From contig CAMNNO010000008.1 in the NCBI GenBank assembly GCA_946545475.1, positions 1 through 37,195 on the forward strand: a stretch of DNA of 37,195 bases, given 5' to 3'. Positions 24,439-32,778 of the stretch are shown piece by piece. The notes under the pieces were generated by a model. It did not search any database. It saw nothing but the letters and a program-made list of their open reading frames with translations, and was not told where the DNA came from. A program made the translations under genes and the position numbers. How positions within the stretch are numbered: the first letter of the stretch is position 1; each line of letters opens with the position of its first letter. This DNA comes from an uncultured Blautia sp. (GTDB lineage: Bacteria > Bacillota > Clostridia > Lachnospirales > Lachnospiraceae).

Positions 24439-25716
24439 TTAATCTCTGACAACGACCGAAATTCCGTTCGGGATGCAGGTGAGGGAGGCGTTTTCGCCTT
24501 TGATCTGGCGGGCCAGTTTATAGGCTTCCTCAAGGTTCGGGGCATAGGTGACTTTGAGGCCTTCGATCATCTCTTTCTGCTCCGGCTCGGCCACAAAAAT
24601 AACTTTGTATTTGCGGGCCACGCGGGCGAAGATCTGAGAGCACCACTGGTCGGGAGCGGTCTTTTCCTGGGGGGTGGCCAGGAACTTCTGGTAGGCGGTC
24701 TCGATGTCCGGCTCGTCGGCTATGATGTGGTAGAAGAAATCGCCGCCGGTGCCGTCCGTACAGGAAGCGAGCATGATGATCACGCCGCCGTCCTTGCATG
24801 TCGCCTCGCCGGCCGTCATGCCCTTCGGGGACTGGTAGGCGTTCTGGTCCAGGGGATAGCCGCCGTTGGTGGTGATGACGATATCGGCCGGAGCCGGCTT
24901 CACGCAGACATAGTCCGCGATAAAGTCGCAGCCCTTCCTGTGAGCTGTCTCAAAGTTTCCGGCGAATGCCGCCACGGTCTTCTTGTTCTCGTCGATGACG
25001 ACATTGACGATGAAGGCCAGCTTAGCCATGCGGGCGGCTGCCAGCATGTCTTCGTGCATCGGGTTGTGGTCCAGGATGCCGGTGCGGGAGTAGGGGCTGT
25101 CGATGAACTTGGAGCAGTGGTTGCCCATAACAGTGACGGCATCGGCGATACCCGGCAGGATGCTCTTGCGGCCGCCGGAGAAGCCGGCAAAGAAGTGGGG
25201 CTCAATGAAGCCCTCGGAAACCAGCAGGGAGGCGTTGACCGCCACCTTGTCCAGGATGCAGTCCGGGCCGGAGGGAAGGACGCCCACCTTCACGTTTTTA
25301 GAGGGATCGTGGGCATCGTGGACAACGATATTGTCCTTAAATTCCTCATACAGGGCATCGCCCAGCTTGCCGCGGAGCTCTTCAATCGTGGTGGGGCGAT
25401 GGAAGCCGGTGGATACCAGGAGCGTGATCTTGATGTCCGGGTTGCCTTCCCGGAGCTCTGCGATCATGTTCGGCAGGATATCCGGGCTGGGAACCGGACG
25501 AGTGTGGTCGCTGATGATGATAACGCAGTCCGGCTTGCCCTTGGCCAGCTCCTTAAGGCGGGGGCTGTCGATGGGGTGCTCCATGGCTTCCCGTACAATG
25601 TCAATGCCGGCCCTGTCGCTGGCAAGCTGGTCTACCTTGCTGGTGAGCACCGGGGTGTCATCCGGAACGACCAGGTCCTGAGTTGTGTTCTTATAGAAAA
25701 ATTTCACGGTTTTCAT
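24439..25716 (-). CDS. larA: Nickel-dependent lactate racemase
   Basis: Interconverts L- and D-lactate using the nickel pincer nucleotide cofactor. The 425-residue protein shows the family's SDHTRPVPSPDILPNM (about 69-84), HDAHDPSKN (about 135), the EPHFFAGFSGGRKSILPG block (about 170-187, containing the Lys that holds the cofactor) and VMGNHCSKF (about 195). The ATG at 25716 has GGGAG six bases upstream. It is last in the lactate cluster, after the D-lactate dehydrogenase, and would feed L-lactate to that D-specific enzyme. A strong terminator hairpin (25995-26034) and the 99-bp repeats lie between them, so larA may be expressed at a different level. No larB, larC or larE cofactor-maturation gene is in the window; they must lie elsewhere. 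Confidence 0.93.
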   Translation of the reverse strand: MKTVKFFYKNTTQDLVVPDDTPVLTSKVDQLASDRAGIDIVREAMEHPIDSPRLKELAKGKPDCVIIISDHTRPVPSPDILPNMIAELREGNPDIKITLLVSTGFHRPTTIEELRGKLGDALYEEFKDNIVVHDAHDPSKNVKVGVLPSGPDCILDKVAVNASLLVSEGFIEPHFFAGFSGGRKSILPGIADAVTVMGNHCSKFIDSPYSRTGILDHNPMHEDMLAAARMAKLAFIVNVVIDENKKTVAAFAGNFETAHRKGCDFIADYVCVKPAPADIVITTNGGYPLDQNAYQSPKGMTAGEATCKDGGVIIMLASCTDGTGGDFFYHIIADEPDIETAYQKFLATPQEKTAPDQWCSQIFARVARKYKVIFVAEPEQKEMIEGLKVTYAPNLEEAYKLARQIKGENASLTCIPNGISVVVRD

Positions 25717-25735
25717 ATCTATCTCCCTCTTTCTG

Positions 25736-25990
25736 GCGCCGAATTTTCGCCGCTTTAGCGGCATTATTCCGATGAAAATTCGTGCGCATATATATAGGAA
25801 ACGAATAAAACGCTTGCGTTTTCATTCGTTTCCTGCGCCGAATTTTCGCCGCTTTAGCGGCATTATTCCGATGAAAATTCGTGCGCATATATATAGGAAA
25901 CGAATAAAACGCTTGCGTTTTCATTCGTTTCCTGCGCCGAATTTTCGCCGCTTTAGCGGCATTATTCCGATGAAAATTCGTGCGCATATT
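25736..25990. repeat. 99-bp tandem repeat array (2.6 units) rich in hairpins
   Basis: Units start at 25736, 25835 and 25934 and are almost identical. Each has CGAATTTTC...GAAAATTCG enclosing CCGCTTTAGCGG. The first two also have AGGAAACGAATAAAACGC pairing with GCGTTTTCATTCGTTTCCT. Because 99 is divisible by three, the array gives spurious repetitive open frames on both strands; these are not genes. It fills the larA-dehydrogenase spacer. Confidence 0.92.
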
Positions 25991-25994
25991 ATAA

Positions 25995-26034
25995 ATCCCC
26001 CGCCAGATGGCCATTATGCCGCCTGGCGGGGGAT
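25995..26034 (-). terminator. Intrinsic terminator after the D-lactate dehydrogenase gene
   Basis: Perfect 12-bp stem ATCCCCCGCCAG (25995-26006)/CTGGCGGGGGAT (26023-26034), followed on the minus strand by TTTATAATAT. It would separate larA from the upstream lactate genes, fully or partly. Confidence 0.75.
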
Positions 26035-26113
26035 CATCTTTTCTGGAACGCCCCTTTTCTTCAGCGGACTCTGTCAGAAAATCCTCTTAAGCCTCGGGGG
26101 TCTTTCATCCTCG

Positions 26114-27535
26114 TTATGACTGATAGCAAACCTTCCCCGGATTCAGAATAAGGTTGGGATCGAAGACATTCTTGATGCCTCTCATGAGCTCCATGTTGAC
26201 ATCGCCAAGGGACTCGGTCAGGTATTTCACCTTGCCGCGGCCGATGCCGTGCTCGCCGGAAACCAGGCCGCCGCACTCAACGGCTTCTTTGTAAAGGATC
26301 TCGAAGTAATTGTCCACTCTCTTGACAAATTCTTCTTTTTCCAGATCGTTGCTGCACTGATAGATGTGCAGGTTGCCGTCGCCGGCGTGGCCGAAGCTCT
26401 TGATGATAAGGCCGCACTCTTCGCCGGTCTTCTTGGCAAAGGTGAGGAAGCGGGCGATCTCCTTGATGGGAACGACAACGTCGCACTCGTCAAGAAGCTT
26501 GGTCTCGGCTTCGATGGCTTCCAGGAAGCTGGAGCGGGTAGCCCAGGTATCGCGGAGCTTCTGGGGCTCGTCAACGACCATAACGTCGATAGCGCCGGCA
26601 TCCAGGAGAAGCTCGGCGGCTGTCTCCGCGCGGGCCATCAGCTCGTCCTCATCCTGGCCGTCAAAGGTGATCAGCAGGTAAGCGCCCACATCCTGGCCGT
26701 TGAGCTTCTTCGGGAATACTTCGCGGCCAAGGTATCTCTCGGAGGAGAGGATGATCTCTCTTTCCATAAATTCAAGGGCCTGGGGATCCAGGTTGGCCAT
26801 CTTGAACTTCGGAACGGTGGAGATAGCCGATTCCAGATCCTCATAGGGAACGATGAGGGAGATAGTCTTCTTGGGGGCCGGGATGAGCTTAAGGGTCAGC
26901 TCAACGATAATGCCAAGGGTGCCCTCGGAACCGATGATCAGGTTGGAGAGGCTGTAGCCGGAGCTGGTCTTGCTGACCTTGGCGCCAAAGCTTGTGATAT
27001 CACCGTTCGGGAGAACGACCTTCATAGCCAGGACATAGTCACGGGTCGTGCCGTACTTTACGGCGCGCATGCCACCGGCGTTGGTGGAAACATTGCCGCC
27101 GACTGTCGCCAGCTTTTCGCCCGGATCCGGGGGATACATCATGCCGCGCTTCAAGCAGTCCTCAGCCAGGTCCTGCAGAAGGACGCCGGGCTCGATGGTC
27201 ACGCTGAAATTTTCCAGGTCATATTCCAGGATCTTGTTCATCTTGGTGGTCTCGATGACTACGCCGCCGTAGACCGGCACGCAGCCGCCCACAAGGCCGG
27301 TTCCGGCGCCGCGGGTGGTCACCGGGATCTTGTTGGCGTTGCAGATCTTCATAAAGGCGGAAATCTCCTCCGCGTTTGCGGCCTGGAGGACGACATCGGG
27401 AGCCTTTGTGCCGTAGATCGGCATCTCGTCATGGGAATAGTCATCGTTGATGTCCGCGCCCACAAGGACGTGGCCGGGAGCCGCTGCTTTCAGCTGCTCG
27501 ATCAGTTCCGGGGTAAGAGTGTTATAAGTCGCCAT
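26114..27535 (-). CDS. FAD-linked D-lactate dehydrogenase (GlcD family), ETF-coupled type
   Basis: Oxidises D-lactate to pyruvate, passing electrons to the neighbouring electron-transfer flavoprotein. The 473-residue protein has a PCMH-type FAD domain (about 40-220; GAGTGLVGGCVPVYGG, DPGEKLATVGGNVSTNAGG, IGSEGTLGIIVE) and the FAD-oxidase C-terminal domain (about 225-465; SFGHAGDGNLHIYQC, SGEHGIGRGK). It is directly downstream of etfA, the arrangement of bifurcating lactate dehydrogenase complexes such as LctBCD of Acetobacterium. The start ATG has GGAG 11 bases upstream. The related glycolate oxidase activity cannot be excluded by sequence alone, but the permease and racemase in the cluster argue for lactate. 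Confidence 0.9.
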   Translation of the reverse strand: MATYNTLTPELIEQLKAAAPGHVLVGADINDDYSHDEMPIYGTKAPDVVLQAANAEEISAFMKICNANKIPVTTRGAGTGLVGGCVPVYGGVVIETTKMNKILEYDLENFSVTIEPGVLLQDLAEDCLKRGMMYPPDPGEKLATVGGNVSTNAGGMRAVKYGTTRDYVLAMKVVLPNGDITSFGAKVSKTSSGYSLSNLIIGSEGTLGIIVELTLKLIPAPKKTISLIVPYEDLESAISTVPKFKMANLDPQALEFMEREIILSSERYLGREVFPKKLNGQDVGAYLLITFDGQDEDELMARAETAAELLLDAGAIDVMVVDEPQKLRDTWATRSSFLEAIEAETKLLDECDVVVPIKEIARFLTFAKKTGEECGLIIKSFGHAGDGNLHIYQCSNDLEKEEFVKRVDNYFEILYKEAVECGGLVSGEHGIGRGKVKYLTESLGDVNMELMRGIKNVFDPNLILNPGKVCYQS

Positions 27536-27612
27536 ATTTTTTATAACTCCTTATGATTGGTATAGTTTTATTCGTTTCCTACAATATAGTGGTGTATAGG
27601 ATAAGAGCCCTC

Positions 27613-28542
27613 TTATTTGCGCTTCTTGATCTCTTCGATGAGAAGCGGGATGATCTGCTTGGCATCGCCCACAAGGCCCAGGTCCGCCACGGAGAAGATG
27701 GAGGCATCCGGGTCCTTATTGATGGCTACGATATACTTGGAGCCGATGGCGCCGGAAATGTGCTGCATGGCACCGGAGATACCGCAGGCAATGTAAAGCT
27801 TAGGAGCGACGATCTTGCCGGACTGGCCGACCTGATGGGCGCGGCTGATCCAGCCATCCTCGATAGCCGGGCGGGAAGCGCCGACGGTGGCGCCGAGGAC
27901 CTTAGCCAGCTCAACGACCAGCTGGAAATCTTCCTTGGAGCCCATGCCGCGGCCGCCGGATACGATGATATCCGCGCCTTCCAGGTTGACGGCTTCCGTG
28001 ATCTCCTTGGCGGCTTCAAGAACCTTGACCCTGATATCGGCTTCGCCGGGATCGCATTCTTCGATGGAAGCGGGAGCGCCCGCTTCCGGTTTGGAATAGC
28101 TGCCGCTCCGGATGGTACATACCTGGAGGGCACCGTGATTTTTCATTTTCTCAATGACCGTGCCGCCGAAGGCCGGACGGGTGTAGAGAATGGCATCGCC
28201 ATCCTTTTCCATTCCGGTAACGTCGGTGATGCAGCCGGTCTTGGCGCGGGAGGCCAGACGCGGGGCCAGGTCCTTGCCCCACTGGGTGCCGGCGAAAAAG
28301 ACGGCGTCGGCATTCTTGGCCTTGCAGACAGCTTCCACGGCTCCGAGGATCGCGTCGGGATTTGCGGCGTCAACTTTTGCACAGACTACCGGTGCCCCAT
28401 ATACGGCTGCCTTGGCAGCGGCATCGGCATCACCAGCCACAAGGGCGGTGGCGTTTCCAAGCTCCTTGGCGGCTGCCAGGGCTTCAAGGCTTCCCTGTAC
28501 CAGTTCGCCTTCTTTTACTTCGATATAAACCAGAATTTCCAT
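27613..28542 (-). CDS. etfA: Electron transfer flavoprotein alpha subunit
   Basis: FAD-binding subunit that pairs with EtfB. The C-terminal ETF-alpha domain is clear: IIVSGGRGMGSKEDFQLV (about 190-207), GASRPAIEDGWI, then VGQSGKIVAPKLYIACGISG and GAMQHISGAIGSKYIVAINK. The length of 309 residues means there is no N-terminal ferredoxin-like 4Fe-4S domain of the kind found in some lactate-dehydrogenase-linked EtfA proteins. AAGG lies six bases before the ATG. The gene is 20 nt after etfB and 78 nt before the dehydrogenase, so the three are one transcription unit. Confidence 0.95.
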   Translation of the reverse strand: MEILVYIEVKEGELVQGSLEALAAAKELGNATALVAGDADAAAKAAVYGAPVVCAKVDAANPDAILGAVEAVCKAKNADAVFFAGTQWGKDLAPRLASRAKTGCITDVTGMEKDGDAILYTRPAFGGTVIEKMKNHGALQVCTIRSGSYSKPEAGAPASIEECDPGEADIRVKVLEAAKEITEAVNLEGADIIVSGGRGMGSKEDFQLVVELAKVLGATVGASRPAIEDGWISRAHQVGQSGKIVAPKLYIACGISGAMQHISGAIGSKYIVAINKDPDASIFSVADLGLVGDAKQIIPLLIEEIKKRK

Positions 28543-28562
28543 AGTCTGCCTTTCCCCCCTTT

Positions 28563-29351
28563 TTACAGCACTTTATCCTTAATGAGGATCTCCATGGCCT
28601 TTGCTACCGTATCGGCCACTTCCTTCTCCTGGATCTTCAGCCCGGCCTCACGCTTGGGCGGTTCCGTATAGCTTACGCACTCCACATAGCAGGGAGCCTC
28701 AGAAACGCCGGCATCGGCAGCCGAGAAGGTCGGGATGACAGCCTTGCGTGCAGCCATCTTGGCCTTGATATTGGGATAGCGGGGATCATAGCCGGGCTTG
28801 GCAATGGTATAAACGGCAGGCATAGCCGTTTCAAACTTGATATAGCCCTCATCCGTCTCCTGCTTGGCGATGAGCTTGTCGCCGTCCGGGGTGATCTCGA
28901 TAACGCTGGAAACGAAGGGAAGGGAAAGCTCTTCCGCCAGACGGGCGCCGACCTGGCCGGAGATCTCGTCGGTGGATTCCTTGCCGCAAAGGATCAGGTC
29001 ATAGGGAGCGCCGTTTTCAGCTTCGCACTTCTTGACAAGCTGAGCCAGACGGTTGGCTGTTGACGCCTCATCGCCCTGTTCAAAGGAGGGATCCTTGAAG
29101 AGATAAGCTTTCTTGGCACCGACAGCGATCAGGTTTTTCAGCATGGAATCGGTTCCATCCGGGCCGATAGCCGCCACGGTGACATTTCCGCCGTTGGCTT
29201 CCACATAGCGGGCCGCCAGCTCCAGGGCATAGGTATCAAAAGCGTTGGCGATCTTGTCGATCTTGGCGGTATCCGGGGTGCCGGCTGCCGGGTCAAGATG
29301 GACTTCGATGCCGTCATCGGGCACCTGCTTGACAAAGATAAGTATTTCCAT
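28563..29351 (-). CDS. etfB: Electron transfer flavoprotein beta subunit
   Basis: Partner of EtfA; binds AMP or, in bifurcating ETFs, a second FAD. The 262-residue protein begins MEILIFVKQVPDD and contains the ETF-beta signatures NAFDTYALELAARY, AIGPDGTDSMLKNLIAVGA and CGKESTDEISGQVGARLAE (about 127-145), with LPAVYTIAKPGYDPRYP-like sequence in the second half. Upstream (29352-29491) is a hairpin-rich spacer after the acyl-CoA dehydrogenase gene. GGAGA lies ten bases before the ATG. Whether this ETF bifurcates cannot be settled by eye. Confidence 0.95.
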   Translation of the reverse strand: MEILIFVKQVPDDGIEVHLDPAAGTPDTAKIDKIANAFDTYALELAARYVEANGGNVTVAAIGPDGTDSMLKNLIAVGAKKAYLFKDPSFEQGDEASTANRLAQLVKKCEAENGAPYDLILCGKESTDEISGQVGARLAEELSLPFVSSVIEITPDGDKLIAKQETDEGYIKFETAMPAVYTIAKPGYDPRYPNIKAKMAARKAVIPTFSAADAGVSEAPCYVECVSYTEPPKREAGLKIQEKEVADTVAKAMEILIKDKVL

Positions 29352-29394
29352 AACAGTACATTCTCCTTATTAAAAGAATACAGCCGCCCCGGGC

Positions 29395-29462
29395 CCCTCC
29401 CGCGCTTTCCGGCGCGGAGGGAAAAGCCTCAGGGCCTTTTGGTCAGGCAGCTTAAGGCTGCC
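29395..29462 (-). other. Hairpin-rich spacer between acyl-CoA dehydrogenase and etfB
   Basis: Two hairpins: GGCAGC/GCTGCC with a five-base loop (29446-29462), and CCCTCCCGCGC/GCGCGGAGGG (about 29396-29421). Neither is followed by a T-run on the minus strand, so read-through from the acyl-CoA dehydrogenase gene is likely. They could influence mRNA stability or relative expression. Confidence 0.5.
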
Positions 29463-29491
29463 AAAAACAGCGTAAGTCAGGATCCGCAGGA

Positions 29492-30637
29492 TCAGATCTT
29501 ATATTTGTTGATGACGTTACGGCCAATGACGATCCTCTGGATCTCATTGGTGCCCTCGAAGATCTGGAAGATCTTGGCATCGCGCAGAAGCTTCTCTACC
29601 GGATACTCACGGCTGTAGCCGTAGCCGCCCAGAACCTGGATGGCATCGACAGCGCTCTGCACGGCGGCGTCGCCGGCAAAGGCCTTGGCGCAGCTGGCTT
29701 CTGTTGTGAAGGGCACGCCCATGTCGGCAAGAGTAATGGCGTGGGCGCACAGCTGGCGGGCAGCTTCGGTGCGGATCTGCATATTGGCCAGGGTGAACTG
29801 GATAGCCTGGTGCTTATAGATGGGCTTGCCGAAGGTCACGCGCTGCTGCGCATACTTGGCGGCTTCCTCGATACATCTCTCGCCGACGCCGACACCGATA
29901 ACGGCGCACCACATACGGGCCAGGTCCAGAGTCTTCATGGCGGTGATAAAGCCGGTGCCTTCCTCGCCCAGACGGTTCTCGGCCGGGATGCGGACATCTT
30001 CCAGGAGGAGGTCGCTGGTCACGGAGGTGCGGATACCCATCTTGTTCTCATGATTGCCGACGGAAAGGCCGGGGGTTCCCTTGTAGACCAGGAACGCGGA
30101 CATACCCTTGACGCCAAGCTCTTTGTTGGTCATGGCCGTGACAACAAAGAAATCGGCAACCTGGGCGTTGGTGATGAAGCACTTGCGGCCGTTGATGACA
30201 TATTCATCGCCTTCGCGGACAGCTGTGGTCTTGGAATTGGCGGCATCGCATCCGGCATCCGGCTCGGTCAGGGCAAAGGCGCCCCAGCCGCCGTTGATGA
30301 TGATATCGCAGCATTTCTGCTTCTGCTCTTCGTTGCCGGCGATGAGAACGGGTTTCAGGGAAAGGCCGTTGCCGTTAAGGGTGACAGCCACACCGGCGTC
30401 AGCCTTGGCGATCTCTTCCACGATAGCTGCCTGGTCGATATGGGAAAGGCCAAGGCCGCCGTATTCTTCCGGAACATCCATCATGTGCAGCTGCATCTCG
30501 ATGGCTTTCTCATAGATCTCGCGGGGCCATTCGCCGGAAATATCATATTCTTTGACCTGTTCACGGATTTCTTTTTCGCAAAATTCTTTTACGTCTTTCA
30601 ATAATTCTTTTGCATCATCAGAAATAATATAAGACAT
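29492..30637 (-). CDS. Acyl-CoA dehydrogenase, butyryl-CoA dehydrogenase-like
   Basis: FAD flavoenzyme that reduces an enoyl-CoA or oxidises an acyl-CoA using ETF as partner. The 381-residue protein has the family's ALTEPDAGCDAANSKTTAV segment (about 118-136), the FITNAQVADFFVVTA block, and the C-terminal QVLGGYGYSREYPVEKLLRD and IFEGTNEIQRIVIGR motifs. The Glu in FEGTNEIQ is in the catalytic-base position of short-chain enzymes. ATG at 30637 has GGAGG upstream; an in-frame start 19 codons earlier runs through the 19-bp repeats and is rejected. Its place between lactate permease and etfBA suggests it shares the ETF with lactate dehydrogenase. A comparable gene is present in lct clusters described for lactate-using butyrate producers. 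Confidence 0.92.
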   Translation of the reverse strand: MSYIISDDAKELLKDVKEFCEKEIREQVKEYDISGEWPREIYEKAIEMQLHMMDVPEEYGGLGLSHIDQAAIVEEIAKADAGVAVTLNGNGLSLKPVLIAGNEEQKQKCCDIIINGGWGAFALTEPDAGCDAANSKTTAVREGDEYVINGRKCFITNAQVADFFVVTAMTNKELGVKGMSAFLVYKGTPGLSVGNHENKMGIRTSVTSDLLLEDVRIPAENRLGEEGTGFITAMKTLDLARMWCAVIGVGVGERCIEEAAKYAQQRVTFGKPIYKHQAIQFTLANMQIRTEAARQLCAHAITLADMGVPFTTEASCAKAFAGDAAVQSAVDAIQVLGGYGYSREYPVEKLLRDAKIFQIFEGTNEIQRIVIGRNVINKYKI

Positions 30638-30656
30638 AAGTATCTCCTCCAATTGA

Positions 30657-30707
30657 AAGATATCAGCTTGATCAAAAGATATCAGCTTGATCAAAAGATA
30701 TCAGCTT
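30657..30707. repeat. 19-bp direct repeats with TTGATCAA palindromes
   Basis: GATATCAGCTTGATCAAAA is repeated at 30659 and 30678, with a third partial copy at 30697. Each full unit contains the 8-bp palindrome TTGATCAA. It lies just upstream of the acyl-CoA dehydrogenase ribosome binding site and may be an operator. Confidence 0.75.
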
Positions 30708-30720
30708 AAAAAATATCAGC

Positions 30721-30762
30721 GTTATACCAGAAAAGTATCACCGATATTTTTTCTGGTATAAC
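30721..30762. promoter_or_regulatory. 14-bp inverted repeat, possible operator or mRNA hairpin
   Basis: GTTATACCAGAAAA (30721-30734) pairs perfectly with TTTTCTGGTATAAC (30749-30762) around a 14-base centre that itself contains TATCACCGATA. It lies between the permease terminator and the 19-bp repeats. Confidence 0.55.
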
Positions 30763-30767
30763 CGAGG

Positions 30768-30812
30768 ACCCGCGGCAGGACCTGTCCGGGACAGAAGAGC
30801 CTGCCCGCGGGT
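30768..30812 (-). terminator. Hairpin after the lactate permease gene
   Basis: ACCCGCGGCAGG (30768-30779) pairs with CCTGCCCGCGGGT (30800-30812) with one bulge, with an inner TGTC/GACA stem. There is no strong T-run, so it may attenuate rather than stop read-through into the acyl-CoA dehydrogenase gene. Confidence 0.55.
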
Positions 30813-30830
30813 ATGAAAGTCAATGGTTTA

Positions 30831-32549
30831 TCAGCCGTTCGTATAGGGAAGCGGCTGGGGATTGACGCCCATGGCGATCGCGATTCCTATGACTACGATA
30901 ACGATAACACAGAATGCCACGCACGGGATGATGTTTGTCCGGATGATCTTGCCCTCGTTTCCGTTGGTGCCGGTGGTGGCGCAGGCGGAAACCACGTTGT
31001 TGACGCAGATCATGTTGCCGATAGCGCCGCCGTTATTCTGCATGGCAACGATAAGGACATAGGGAAGGCCGACCATGCCGGCGGTCTGGAACTGCAGGGA
31101 GCTGAACAGGGTGTTGGAAACCGTGTTGGAGCCGGACATATAAGCGCCCAGGACACCGATAAACGGGGCAATGACCAGATAGGCGCTGCCGGCGATATCC
31201 GCCAGGCCCTTGGCCATGGCATACAGCATGGAATAGGAAGCTCCCGCGGCGACTCCCTCCGGAATGCGGTCGATCGGCATGGAGGTATAGCGGAAGATGT
31301 TGACCATGGCGACGCCAAAGAGCATGGCGATAGCCGCGCCCTTGACCTGCTTGAAGGTGCCCTTCCAGGCGATGGAAACGGTCTCGCCGCTCATGCCGTG
31401 GATCAGGGTAGTGATGAGCGCAACCAGGATGAAGATGATGCCGGGGCTCCAGAGGATGGCCCAGTTCCAGTTGGCGCCAAGGATGATATTGCTCTTGCCC
31501 GTTCCGACGGTGAAGGTCTTAAGGGCATCCGCCCAGCCGGCGCCGAACTTCTGGCAGACACGGGTCAGGACCAGGAGGCAGGCGATAAGGATATAGGGGA
31601 GCCAGGCCTTGGCAAGGCTCATCTCACTGACCTTGGGGTCCGGGACCCTTGTGGTGGAAAGCCAGGACTTGTCCCATTTTTCCTTGTCGTCAAAGGTCCA
31701 GACATCCTTGGGGACCAGGAAGCCCTTCTTGGTGGTAAAGAGGACCACGAACAGGGTGATGATGGCAGCCAGAAGAGAAACCAGTTCCGGTCCGATGAAA
31801 GCCGCGATCAGAAGATAGAAAATGTCAAAGACGGCCGTGGTGAACAGGATGTAGGGAATGGTCGGAACAACATCGGAGAACTTGCGGTTCTTGCCGTAAA
31901 ACTTACAGACAAAGCCTACGCCGATGATCATGATGACAGCCGCGCCGATAGCCAGCGGAATGGCGGACCAGAGAGTAAAGGCCGTCTTCCAGGCATCCGG
32001 GTTGCCGCCCAGATCGGAAACCGCGCCGGTAACGGTGGTAAAGGCCGTATTGGTGGGGGTGCCGACAGCGCCGAAGCAGACCGGGACCGAGTTGAAAATA
32101 AGGGCGACCATGGCCGCGCAAAGAGGCGGGAAGCCTACGGAGATGAGCAGCGGGGCCGCAAGGGCAGCCGGTGTGCCGAAGCCCGCGGCGCCTTCAATGA
32201 ACGCGCCGAAGATGAAGCCGATGATGATGGCCTGGAGCCTGGCATCCGGGGTAATGCCGCGGAACATGCGGTTAATGGCCGCCATGGCGCCGGACTGTGA
32301 AAGCGTGTTCATGATCAGGATAGCGCCGAAGATGATGAAAAGGACCTCAAAAGCGCTCAAAAAGCCCGTCAATGTCTGGCCGATGAAACTGTTTCCGCTC
32401 ATGCTGATGAAGGGCATGCCCCATACAGCGATGCCGATAATGCCGGAAAGGAGCCAGGCAAGCGGCAGAGCGCGCTTGGCCGGCCAGTTAAAACCGACCA
32501 TCAGGACAATCGTCACAATGATCGGCAAAAAAGCAATTATTGCATACAT
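30831..32549 (-). CDS. L-lactate permease (LctP family)
   Basis: Inner-membrane lactate/glycolate importer of the LctP family, normally proton-coupled. The 572-residue protein has many hydrophobic segments from [20 protein letters not shown] to the C-terminal [19 protein letters not shown], and family blocks such as [19 protein letters not shown] (near 120), [15 protein letters not shown] (near 475) and [20 protein letters not shown] start at 32549, where GGAGG lies nine bases upstream. An in-frame start 28 codons further out would place charged, non-conserved sequence before the first membrane helix. First gene of the lactate cluster; its promoter is about 345 nt upstream with a leader terminator in between. 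Confidence 0.93.
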   Translation of the reverse strand: MYAIIAFLPIIVTIVLMVGFNWPAKRALPLAWLLSGIIGIAVWGMPFISMSGNSFIGQTLTGFLSAFEVLFIIFGAILIMNTLSQSGAMAAINRMFRGITPDARLQAIIIGFIFGAFIEGAAGFGTPAALAAPLLISVGFPPLCAAMVALIFNSVPVCFGAVGTPTNTAFTTVTGAVSDLGGNPDAWKTAFTLWSAIPLAIGAAVIMIIGVGFVCKFYGKNRKFSDVVPTIPYILFTTAVFDIFYLLIAAFIGPELVSLLAAIITLFVVLFTTKKGFLVPKDVWTFDDKEKWDKSWLSTTRVPDPKVSEMSLAKAWLPYILIACLLVLTRVCQKFGAGWADALKTFTVGTGKSNIILGANWNWAILWSPGIIFILVALITTLIHGMSGETVSIAWKGTFKQVKGAAIAMLFGVAMVNIFRYTSMPIDRIPEGVAAGASYSMLYAMAKGLADIAGSAYLVIAPFIGVLGAYMSGSNTVSNTLFSSLQFQTAGMVGLPYVLIVAMQNNGGAIGNMICVNNVVSACATTGTNGNEGKIIRTNIIPCVAFCVIVIVVIGIAIAMGVNPQPLPYTNG

Positions 32550-32591
32550 ACCAAAAATCCTCCTATCCTTTCTTAATAACCTGTTGCTGAT

Positions 32592-32619
32592 GCCTGCCCA
32601 TCCGGGCAGGCGCTTTTTT
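32592..32619 (+). terminator. Plus-strand intrinsic terminator in the lactate-operon leader
   Basis: GCCTGCCC (32592-32599)/GGGCAGGC (32604-32611) with a four-base loop, then TTTTTT at 32614-32619. It is oriented to stop plus-strand transcripts, yet no plus-strand gene precedes it. It lies 43 bp upstream of the permease start. Confidence 0.65.
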
Positions 32620-32713
32620 GGAACCGTGTTCACTCCTTTCCCTTATGATATCTTATATAAGCGCACGAATCCACTGTGGAAATATGCCGCTGCCGCGGCG
32701 TAAATTCGGCGCA

Positions 32714-32750
32714 GGAAACGAATCAAAATGCAGGCATTTTGTTCGTTTCC
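32714..32750. repeat. GGAAACG-type hairpin
   Basis: GGAAACGAATCAAAATGC (32714-32731) pairs with GCATTTTGTTCGTTTCC (32734-32750). Related in sequence and layout to the hairpins at 16681 and in the 99-bp array; the flanking CGGCGCA is also shared. Confidence 0.7.
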
Positions 32751-32778
32751 CATATCTTTTCTGCCTGCCACCAGGCAT

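Noticed and set aside
25736-25990. CRISPR array
   Set aside because: The whole 99-bp unit repeats without unique spacers, and no cas gene is present.
25691-26119. Repetitive open frames on both strands (33-residue periodicity)
   Set aside because: They arise because the 99-bp non-coding tandem array has no stops in those frames; there is no ribosome binding site and the sequence matches the hairpin repeat.
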